Source: a virus
Length of the DNA stretch: 20,746 nt
Reading direction: 5' to 3' (one strand)
Virus record (IMG/VR): IMGVR_UViG_3300026321_000027
Location: 1 to 20,746 of that record
Shown: piece by piece, positions 7,789 to 16,900 of the stretch
How the letters are laid out: each line of letters opens with the position of its first letter
Numbering within the stretch: the stretch's first letter is position 1
Translations under genes and position numbers: made by a program
Notes under the pieces: generated by a model
What the model saw: only the letters and a program-made list of their open reading frames with translations
What the model was told of the DNA's origin: nothing
Databases searched by the model: none

Positions 7789-9270
7789 CTAGACTACTGT
7801 AAGGTTTCCTACCATTGCTGAATGCAATGTGCATTGATAAACATATGTTGTGCCAGCAGCAAGTGATTGAGGCACTGTCCAATATTGGACTCCCTGTTGA
7901 GATCCACTAACACCATCTGTGACTGCTGTACCACCAGAAGTCTGTCTTAAAGCAAATGGGTGTCCAGATCCAGTCTCATTATTAAATCTGTATGTGAATC
8001 CTCTGTAAACAAACATGGTTGGGTTATCAGTAGAAGCATTAACTCCACCACCTGCAAATCTATATGCAGAAGCACCGTTAGCAGTGACATTAACTCCAAC
8101 AGCAGCAGTTGCAACTGGTTCCCATGCAGTACCGTTATAGATTATAGTGTTATTTTCATCAGGTGAAGCACTGAGATATAGATCAGCACTTACAGTTACT
8201 GTATTTGCTGTTACAGCAGTAGTAACTCCATTACCACCAGTGACTGCCAGCGATGATGTCGCTAAAGCAGCAGTAGTTGTGCCAGAATCGCCAGTTACTG
8301 TCCTATAAACAACTTGCTCTACGTTAGGAGAGTCATTTGTAATCGTGAGATTGTCTCCATTAACAGCAGTACTAACACCAGACCCACCAATGATGTTAAT
8401 AGTAGCAGTTGTACTACTTGCGGTCTTGTTTCCTGCATCACTTCCTATTACACCATAAGCATTCTGGTTTGCATCTCCTAATGCACCAGTCATATTGATT
8501 GTTACTGTGTCTCCAGCGATTGCTGTGGTTATATTAGTACCTCCAGCAATAGTTAAGACATCAGTAGGAGCACTAGCAGTTGTTGTACCTGAATCACCAG
8601 CAATCCCTTCAAATAAATTCTGAGTTGTGCCTCCTCCTCCACCACCTGATGAATCATCGTTTGCTGGTTCCCATTTTGAATTACCAGCATTCCATTTTAT
8701 TACTTGTCCGTCTGAAGGTCCACCTCCAACGGTCATATCTACGTCTCCTAGGAGACCTAAACTACTACTCTCACTTATTAATGGTTCCCATACACCACCG
8801 TGTGCAAAGTATCCCTTTCCTTCAGCATGAGCATGGGCAAACATACCATGATGAGTAGATGCATCTGGCAAAGAAGCAAAATCTGTGAAGTGATTAGACC
8901 ACTTTAACTTTCCATCAGCACCATCGATGTATGTCAGAGCAGATCCTGTACCACCAGCCCAGAAATGAATATCTCCTGTGCCGTTTGGTTGAATTACTAT
9001 ATTACCGTCGTTTGCTGATATAATCTTATTGCCATTGACATCAATGTCATTAGTAAATTTACTGAAATCTCCCTCAGCAAACTGAGCACCATTCCATTTG
9101 AGTAATTGGTCTTGTGCTGGAGTCCCAACATTAATTTGTAAATTGGTATCGTTACCAAGATTGGTATATAACTCATCAATGACGCTATTTAATTTAATAG
9201 CACCATCTCTAAGACTGTCACCAGTCCCGTCATTTGCCGACGATCCAATTGCTAGGGTTTGCTTTGCCAT
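7789..9270 (-). CDS. Tail-fibre-like virion protein with C-terminal cupredoxin-like domain
   Basis: A 493-residue modular protein. The N-terminus (AIGSSANDGTGDSLRDGAIK, predicted helix to about residue 38) resembles an attachment segment I associate with marine phage structural proteins. Fibre-type strands follow ('LLKWNGAQF' near 57, 'VIKWNAGNSKWEP' near 190, 'IIYNGTAWEP' near 380). After a six-glycine linker (about 210) come three 'GDSGTTTA... LTIAGG..ITTA..GDTVTI' repeats at about 218-361, typical of a trimeric shaft. The last 79 residues (415-493) look like a cupredoxin: a beta strand with GHPF (His437), then YVYQCTLHSAMVGNLTV with Cys480, His483 and Met486, the full set of type 1 copper-ligand residues. 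There is no signal peptide, as expected for a virion part. It starts 23 bases after the YHYH gene's stop. A host-contact or fibre role is inferred. Confidence 0.9.
   Translation of the reverse strand: MAKQTLAIGSSANDGTGDSLRDGAIKLNSVIDELYTNLGNDTNLQINVGTPAQDQLLKWNGAQFAEGDFSKFTNDIDVNGNKIISANDGNIVIQPNGTGDIHFWAGGTGSALTYIDGADGKLKWSNHFTDFASLPDASTHHGMFAHAHAEGKGYFAHGGVWEPLISESSSLGLLGDVDMTVGGGPSDGQVIKWNAGNSKWEPANDDSSGGGGGGTTQNLFEGIAGDSGTTTASAPTDVLTIAGGTNITTAIAGDTVTINMTGALGDANQNAYGVIGSDAGNKTASSTTATINIIGGSGVSTAVNGDNLTITNDSPNVEQVVYRTVTGDSGTTTAALATSSLAVTGGNGVTTAVTANTVTVSADLYLSASPDENNTIIYNGTAWEPVATAAVGVNVTANGASAYRFAGGGVNASTDNPTMFVYRGFTYRFNNETGSGHPFALRQTSGGTAVTDGVSGSQQGVQYWTVPQSLAAGTTYVYQCTLHSAMVGNLTVV
7792..8028 (-). 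other. Cupredoxin-like C-terminal domain
   Basis: Residues 415-493 of the fibre-like protein. Seen: His437 (GHPF), Cys480, His483 and Met486 in C-x2-H-x2-M spacing, the same ligand-loop length as in amicyanin (CTPHPFM) and shorter than in plastocyanin. The order His, Cys, His, Met and the Y-x-Y-x-C strand fit a type 1 copper site. I recall similar 'YYQC..H..M' tails in other marine virus proteins, so this may be a shared structural cap rather than a redox centre. Confidence 0.6.
8190..8620 (-). repeat. Three GDSGTTTA shaft repeats
   Basis: Residues about 218-361 of the fibre-like protein. Copies begin IAGDSGTTTASAPTDVL, GVIGSDAGNKTASSTTATI and RTVTGDSGTTTAALATSSL. Each is followed by 'I.GG.(G/N)(I/V).TA' and a 'GDTVTI'-like strand. 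The middle copy is the most diverged. Repeats of this form are common in phage fibre shafts. Confidence 0.75.
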
Positions 9271-9290
9271 GATAGTAGTCTTTACAGTGT

Positions 9291-9298
9291 TATTTAGG
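9291..9298 (-). promoter_or_regulatory. Possible late promoter overlapping the YHYH stop codon (CCTAAATA)
   Basis: Minus strand reads CCTAAATA, one base off the NATAAATA late consensus (C for A at position 2). It overlaps the TAA stop (9296-9294) of the YHYH gene and lies about 20 bases before the ATG at 9270. The gap has no good Shine-Dalgarno sequence. It is a weaker candidate than the site at 5895-5902. Confidence 0.3.
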
Positions 9299-10889
9299 TG
9301 CCATCATATGTTTGTAATGTAGAGTCCATAGTAGATGAGGTACTATCGAATCTATTATCGGTGCTACCACCATCTCCAGCACCAGCAACAGTCAATATTG
9401 CTGCATTAGAGTCCAATGGTGAGTTAGATGCTGCTTGTGGTGCCCCTATAGGACCAGCGATCCTACAACGATACCTATACCCAGTCATATATGACAATGC
9501 AGTCACTGAATATGTGTTAGTTGTTGCTCCAGTTACAGCAGCAAATGCAAATCCACCATCAGTAGATCTATACCACTGGAATGCCACAGGACCATCTTCT
9601 GGTGATACAAGTTTAGTAACAGTGAATGTAGCAGTCTGACCTGCGTTAACTGTAGCATTCTGTGGTTGTAGACTGAATGATAATACTGGTGCAGGACCAT
9701 CTCCAGCACCTCCTCCACCGCCACCACCAGCAGGTGCCTCACTAGTGAAGGTTGTATCTATAGTTTCTCTAGTAGTATTACCAATAATGAATGGAAACTT
9801 AGTAATGTTTACATTAGTTTCATCTACTGTAAGGAAATATGCATAGGTACCATCCTGATATTCAGGTGTAATAGCAAATCTTCCATTATGAGTGTCTAAA
9901 TCACCTGTCCCTTCAACAAACTCATAGTCCTCCATGAGAGTACCAGCAGGTGGATTGTCACTTGTATTACCATAATCAGGTCTTCCTGCTACTTCTGTGT
10001 CTCTTACAGCATAACCAGTCCTCATTGTCCTAGTACCACTCAAATTATCGAATGGTGTGTCATATCCATAAGGTCCATAGATGGGAAATCCATCAAATGC
10101 TATGCCAACTATCTTAGAATGACCATCAGGATGACGAATATTGTCTCCATTATACTGAGTTGCACCATAATAATCGTTATATGATGCCATAGATGACCCT
10201 GCTTTCCAACAATCTAGGAAATGTGGGTCATGATAGTGGTAAATTCCCTGTTGTTCAGGGTGTCCACCACAAGAATCTTCTCCAGAGTTGACAAAAGTGA
10301 GATCACCAGCAGCAACCCAACTAAAACCAGAGGGAGGATTGAGTCCACCACCAGCAGAAGGGTTAAAAACAGCAACTCCATTACCAGCAACGCCAATTTG
10401 ACCTAGAGGAGTCTCAATTCTTGCATTTCTTTGATCAAAATACTCCATTGTGCCACTAACAGGAGTGGGTGCTTGTGTTGCTACAATGAAATCTAATGTA
10501 GTATCAGTAGATAACCAACACTCACCATCAATTGAAGTGAATGTTGTGCTTCTAAAGATGAATTTTTGCTTTAATCCGTCACTAAAGACGACCATTATCT
10601 CATCATTAACAGCAATACTTGGATTTGCACCAGTGAATAACGTTAAGTCATTGACTGAGATGGTCGCTCTCCGAATATATCCGTCATGCGTATATCCATT
10701 ATTATCAAATGTGCGAGCAATTCCAAATGTTCCTCCACGGTATAAGAAGTCATGATCCCAGTCTTTCTCCTGTATTGTATTAGGGTTATTATCATTAGGG
10801 AACGTGCCAGGAACCACAGGAGCAGGGAGGGCATCCGATGCTACTGTGATTATCTTGGTACTATTATCGTAGGAAGCTGTTGCTGCCAT
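9294..10889 (-). CDS. YHYH-domain virion protein with Ig-like domain
   Basis: A 531-residue protein. The N-terminal half contains the YHYH domain (PF14240, function unknown): SCGGHPEQQGIYHYHDPHFL with the name motif at 217-220, then HPDGHSKIVGIAFDGFPIYG at about 252-271. It is rich in His, Asp and aromatic residues with at least two Cys nearby, so metal or ligand binding is plausible but unproven. A seven-glycine linker at about 390 leads to an Ig-like domain at about 401-500 (SLQPQNATVNAGQTATFTV, FQWYRS, YRYRCRI, AAILTV), followed by a Ser/Thr/Asp-rich tail. The ATG at 10889 comes 15 bases after the giant gene's stop; the leader ATAAAAGTAAAAACA has no strong Shine-Dalgarno sequence. A virion surface or host-binding role is inferred from Ig-like domains in other tailed-phage structural proteins. 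Confidence 0.92.
   Translation of the reverse strand: MAATASYDNSTKIITVASDALPAPVVPGTFPNDNNPNTIQEKDWDHDFLYRGGTFGIARTFDNNGYTHDGYIRRATISVNDLTLFTGANPSIAVNDEIMVVFSDGLKQKFIFRSTTFTSIDGECWLSTDTTLDFIVATQAPTPVSGTMEYFDQRNARIETPLGQIGVAGNGVAVFNPSAGGGLNPPSGFSWVAAGDLTFVNSGEDSCGGHPEQQGIYHYHDPHFLDCWKAGSSMASYNDYYGATQYNGDNIRHPDGHSKIVGIAFDGFPIYGPYGYDTPFDNLSGTRTMRTGYAVRDTEVAGRPDYGNTSDNPPAGTLMEDYEFVEGTGDLDTHNGRFAITPEYQDGTYAYFLTVDETNVNITKFPFIIGNTTRETIDTTFTSEAPAGGGGGGGAGDGPAPVLSFSLQPQNATVNAGQTATFTVTKLVSPEDGPVAFQWYRSTDGGFAFAAVTGATTNTYSVTALSYMTGYRYRCRIAGPIGAPQAASNSPLDSNAAILTVAGAGDGGSTDNRFDSTSSTMDSTLQTYDGT
9390..9690 (-). other. Ig-like domain of the YHYH protein
   Basis: Residues about 401-500. The framework 'QP.NATVNAGQTATFTV ... 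FQWYRS ... YRYRCRI ... AAILTV' is that of a phage Ig-like domain. The strand-B Cys is replaced (FTV) while the strand-F Cys is present (YRC), so no canonical disulfide can form. It is clearly related to the domain ending the neighbouring giant protein. Confidence 0.7.
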
Positions 10890-10901
10890 TGTTTTTACTT
10901 T

Positions 10902-10909
10902 TATTTAGA
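10902..10909 (-). promoter_or_regulatory. Possible late promoter overlapping the giant gene's stop codon (TCTAAATA)
   Basis: Minus strand reads TCTAAATA, one mismatch (position 2) from the NATAAATA late consensus. The TAA stop (10907-10905) of the giant gene lies inside it, and the YHYH ATG follows 12 bases after the octamer. It has the same arrangement as the site at 9291-9298. Activity is inferred only. Confidence 0.3.
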
Positions 10910-13900
10910 TGTCATCAAAGATGAGGTTAGGTGTAAAGTTGCTGATTACAGTTGCACCCGTCTGGACGCTTAAGATAGCGGACAGTGAGTAAACTGGAGT
11001 TGCGCCAGCAGCGGTTATAGCAACACGATACTCATCACCATCGTCTGCTTGTTGTGTAGCATTTGTGTTGTATGTTGCTTGGTTAGCACCAATGATGTTG
11101 CTCCAAGTCTGTGTGCCATACTCCTTCTTCTGCCACTGATAATTCATTGTCTGACCATTAGTTACGGTAGTAACGACTGTGAATGCAGCAGTCTGACCTT
11201 GGTTAACAGTTACGTTAACTGGGTCTGTAGTGATTGCAATCGTGCCAGGAGTAATTCCTCCTCCACCACCTTCTTGTCCACCAGGTCCTTCACCTGCGAG
11301 TACGTCAAATCCACCGTTAATTGGACCACCTACAGGAGGTGTAAAGTCATCTGGGACTACGTTATCGATAGCAACTATCGGTGAAGTATAACCAACACCA
11401 GATGTCTTAACATCAATACGTGTGATACCCATCAATGCCTTAAGTTTTCCGTCAAATCCTGAAGAGGAGATAACGTCAACGTTAGGACGGTCAGTGTAAC
11501 CATCACCAGGATTGGTTAGTACTGCGTTGGTAATCTGACCAGAGGTTATTGCTGAAATAGCATCAGCGTTTCTACCCTTAACAGATCCAGTGTATTCAAA
11601 TGTGATCAGTGAGTTAGAAGACTCAATTAGAGCAACTTCTCTTGCAAATTCTTCACCCTCGATGTTAAGTAGGTCACCTGCCTCAATTGGAGGTACGACT
11701 GTTGCTGCGATAACGTCTGCGTCAGATCCAATGTATGAGAAACCAACGAAGGTTGATCCCGCACGTGGGACTTCAGCAAAGATTATACGTGAACCAACGA
11801 TCTCGTATGCGACTCCAGGTTCCTGAATGATACCGTTAAGTGAAACGATAATGTTATTCTCAGGACGTATAGTGTTAGAAGAAACACCTTCAGTCAGTGT
11901 TAAGGAGTAGAATAATCCACCACGCTTAAGGTTGAAGGAAGATCTCAATGAGTCAAACTCGAAGGAGATATCATCTAACTGACGTAACTTACCAACGTAG
12001 TATCCGATAAATTCAGATCCAACTTCAGGTGCCTCAGCAAATTGTATCTTGTCAGAGAATGCAACGTAAGAAGCATTACCACCTGGAGGTTGTAGAATAC
12101 CATTAACGAATGCTAGTAAGTGACCAGCAGGATCTGGGAAGTATGCCTCACCGTTAGAAACGGTTAAGTCAAATATTGTTTGGACTCCATCAAATCCTCT
12201 GAAGTAACGATCAACTCTACCTTCTAGTGTGCGAGCAGAAGAAATACCTGCACCCCACTGGAAGTCAGACTTGAGTGACATGTTGTCAAGGAATGTGCCG
12301 TTAGCAGATTGTACCCAGATGGTAGCAGTAATACCTGCTTGCTCAATAGCAACAACCTGTGCGTAAGACTGATAATCAGTTGCAGTGTAACTTCCAACAG
12401 GAGCATAGATTGTTGGGAAGTTAGATCCCAATTCAATCTTACCAATGTTATTACCTGCCTGTGTTAAGTCAGTTAGAGGAGCACCGTTACCAACATCAAC
12501 TAAGTTAGCAATCCAGAGTTTGTGTGGTACTGGTGGGACTGCATTTGCATCTTCAGGTTGATACTTAGTAACTACAGCAGTGAATCCAGGATTCTTCTGC
12601 ACAGTACCTTGTAGGAGTGAAATTTGATCACCAACATTGAATGTGTCAGAGATACCAGTATCAATGATTGCTGTGCCTAGATTTAATTCTAGAGTTTGTG
12701 TACCATGTATCCACTGGTTAAGTTGTAACTGTGTACCACTGATACCCTTAATATCTAAAATGTAATCAGTAACACTACCGTAGATTACGTCTCCTGGTAT
12801 CCAAGGTTCCTCGATAGTTTCTACATCAATTGCAATTCTACCACCATCATTACCTGTGAGAGATCCAGACTTACTTGTGTAGAGGTCCATGTATGCTTCT
12901 ATAGCACCAACCTTACTGAAGAACCAATCGCCTGTAGCGAATGCTCCCTTCTTAACGTTGATTAAGAATCTATCTTCAGGAGTGCCAACTGTATGAATTG
13001 CACCACTATCAACACCTTCTAATACATCACCACTACTAATAGTACCAGCAATAGTATGAAGTTTCACGAATGATGTGCCATTCTCAGAATCAGGTTTCAA
13101 CATCTGTAATACAGATCCGTTATTAGCGGTTGCATTCTGGACTTGTGCTGATTCTCCATTTACGAACTGATCGTATGTACCTGGAGTTGTCTGTGCAGCA
13201 ACTGTTGGATAATGTGTAAAGAGTTTGTAGATCAAACCTTCGTTTGCTTGAATAGTGCCGATCTCAGCGTTAGCATTTGAGGTACTACCAAACACAACAT
13301 CAGCAGCATTGAATCCACCTTGTATTGGACATTCTGAAGTATCAGTTGCGAATGTAGCAGAAGTCCTAGGTACTCCATCTCTTCTATTAACAGAAAGTAT
13401 TTGAGATCCAGAGTTAGACTTATCTATTTGTAGAAGTCTGAATCTACCATCATGGATAAAGGAAGCACCAATTTCAAACCATTCAGCAGTACCAGTTAGG
13501 ACATAATAGTATTCCTGTCCAGTAAGACCAGATAGTGAATTCTCAGATGCTGGAATGTATGTTAATACATCACCACGACGGAAGTTATTTGGACGCTCAA
13601 TTCTAATTCTATACTCAGCACGATCATAACCTACATCAACTTCTGGGGTTAGACTTACTAGATCAGGATCAGTATTATAATCAATACCCATCTCATACTT
13701 GGTAACTCTATTAGTTGCGTCTGTAGATGCTACGAATGTTACTCTTGCTTCAGTTGGATACTGAGACATTTCTAGAGCAAACTCAATTGGGTTAAGTGAA
13801 GAGTCAATCATAAACTCAGCAGCTTCTTGATTCCACTCAAGTTTCTGTGGTGTCTCTATTGAATAAACATCATATGGATTCCATCCAGTAGATTCAAAGT

Positions 13901-16900
13901 CATACAATACACTCTTAGAATATTCACGAATTCTTGCTAAACAGTATATGAGATGAGTCCTTGTTACATTAGTGAATGCAATGAAGTTACCCTCACCGTC
14001 AAACCAGTCTTGTGTCAACTTGAATGATCCAGCATTACCTTCAGTAACTAAGTCGTATCTTAGTGCAGCAACAACATCATTAGCAAAATCAATTGTTAAG
14101 TTAGTAGTTGGATAAGATGTCTGAGTTTCAGCGAATGCTCTAGCAGTAATTGCTTGCTTGTTAAAGAGAATCATATTAGAAATTCTCTTACTGTTGTTTG
14201 ATCCGTTACCAAGTGCATCGGTAAATAGATCCATCAATGTGTCAATTGCTGACGTTACGTTATAGCAAGTACCTGACTGGAAGTCTGCGTTACTATTGTA
14301 TGGGAATGTCTTAGTTATAGTAGACAGATGATTTGTAGAAGCATTTGCTGCCTTATCAATTGTCTCTATAAAGATGTCTGCTAATGTATTAATAGCAGAT
14401 GCAGTTTCTTGACATGTTTGATTCCATGTGCCATTAGCATCTGATCCACCATTACTAGAATCGTAAGTGACAGTCTTATCTCTAATGACAACATCAGGTG
14501 TATACTTGACGGGCCAAATGATTGGCATTGTATAAGATCTACCAGCAACGTTACCAGGACTGGTAATAGCATCTGTTACTAATTGCATTAGGTTGCCAAT
14601 CTCAGCTTCTACACTAGCACCTTCATTACCTGTGTATTCCTCTGAAACTCTACGTGCACGATAGTATGATAGATCTGTCCTAAGTGGATATGCATAAGAC
14701 AATACTGATTGGACAGGTATTATCTTACCGTCAACGTAATCTGTTACACGAGGATATGTGTGCTGAGTAGCATTACTATCTTGACTACATGTGAATGTTA
14801 GTGAGTTACTATCAATCGTTATGGAGTCATCTGTGCGTAGACTATGACCAGCAACTGTAAAGGTTAATTGACCTGTAGTTGGCTCATAGTATGCATCAGT
14901 AGGTGTAAGTTGAGTACCATCATTAACTACGTTAATAGCACCAGTTAGAGCACTCACGAAGTTATGCTTATAGTTACCACCCTGTATTAAACATCCAGAG
15001 TTTGCACTCACGAATGTATGCTGGAATGTCTTACCAGCAGGTGATACACCTACGTTAATTCTTATCTTACCATCTTGGACTCTAATACCTTTCTCTATAC
15101 AAGATACAAATGTATGAGATCCCATGAAGTTGGTAGGAAGTGTATCTAACACTTGTACCTGGAATGTGTCAGTAGTTATGTTATGGACTGCCAACCATTC
15201 ATTGCTTGCATGATCTGTAGGTCTTGGATATAAGTGTGTAGTGCGATGAGCATCTAGATCACATGTAAATCCTAAAGCATAATCTTGTATGTAGATGTAA
15301 TCATTTGCCTTCCATATACCATCAGTCTTGGCAGATACAAAGTTGTGTTGATAGTTACCACCACCAATAACAGAACCAGGTATTGCACTGACGAATGTAT
15401 GATCGTAAAGGTTAGCAGTAGCAGCGATATTTACATCAACTGTAATCCAACCACTCTGTCTGTGTAATGTGTTATTCTTAAATCTTTCAAATGTATGAGT
15501 ATGGTTTCCACCAGCAGTAATAGCACCAGAAGTAGCAGAAGCAAATCTGTGTGTATGATTACCACTAACAGTGGATCCTACATTAACAGTAATTGTAGAA
15601 TTCTTCTTCTCTAATCCATCAGCAACAGCACTTACATATGTGTGTGCATAATCACCATTACCTCTTACTGTGCCTCGGATAACTGCACCTGTAACAACAG
15701 AATCAAACTGGTGAGTTGTAGTGTTAGGAGAAATTCCTACGTTTACATCAAATGTATTTGTCTGCTTATTAGAGATTGTTAACCAATTACCAGATTGAGG
15801 ATCTTGTGCTCTAGGATATGCATGAGTTGTAGCATAGTTGTCTTGCTGACACTTGAATACAATAGACTCATTCATAATCTGCACCTTATCACCATTCTCA
15901 AATGGGTGACCATTCTGGGTGATTGTCAATACACCTGTTGCAGGAGCATAGGCAGCAGTTGATGGAGTAAATGAATTCTCAGATCTTACAAATTGGTGAA
16001 GTGTTGTGTTACTTGACTTACCAACGTGCACTGTGATTGTATCAGCAGTAGCAGAAAGAATAGGTATAGAAGTATTATAGAATGGGTCAGTAGATCTTGG
16101 ATACTTATGCTCACTACCGAAGCTGTCAGCATTACACTTGAATACTAGTGACTCTTCCTCAATGTAAACTGCTTCATGTGCAAACTTAAGACCGTTAGTA
16201 ACAGCAGATACGAATGTATGAGCAGAAGTAACAGACTGAGGAGCAGATGATAAGACATTTACATCAAATGTATCTGTAGTGATGTTGCTAATGTTTAACC
16301 ACTTATCACTTGGATAATCAGTTGATCTTGGATATGCATGATTGTTAGTAGGATTATCAGCATTAGCGATACCAACTTGGAGTGTAATTGTTGTAGCAGT
16401 TGGGTTGGTTACTGCTAAGTTTGCTCCAGATGCAGGGTCGGTTGCTCTTGGATATGCGTGGTTAGTTGCATTACCGTCAGCAGCACAAGTAAAGGTTACA
16501 CCACCATTAACAATGGTAACTGTGTCAGCAGTTGTTAAACTATGTGATCCGATTTCTAAGACTAAAAGTCCAGTAGCAGGATCATATGTTGTACCAGCAG
16601 CTGCGGTGTATGTGTTACTACCATCATTGATAGCATTGTTAACACCACTTACAAATGCGTGAGTGCCAGTTGCAGCTTCACAATTGAAGGTTATAGATCC
16701 ATCGTCAAACTTAACTCTGTCTCCGATGACCATTCCGTGACTAGGGACAGTAGCTGTTAATACACCAGTTGTAGGATTATAAGCAGCATCAGTAAGTGTA
16801 GTTTGACCACCACCATTAAAGTTGTGAGCACCAATGGTGAGCACCATATCACCTGTAGTAGGTTCAAATGTTGCAGCAGAAACTAGGTAGTTAGCACGAG

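Noticed and set aside
16342-16662. Plus-strand open frames opposite the structural genes (for example 106 codons here, 113 codons at 9298-9639)
   Set aside because: All lie antisense to well-supported coding sequence, are short, have no convincing ribosome site, and arise where the opposite gene is rich in Thr, Val and Ala codons.
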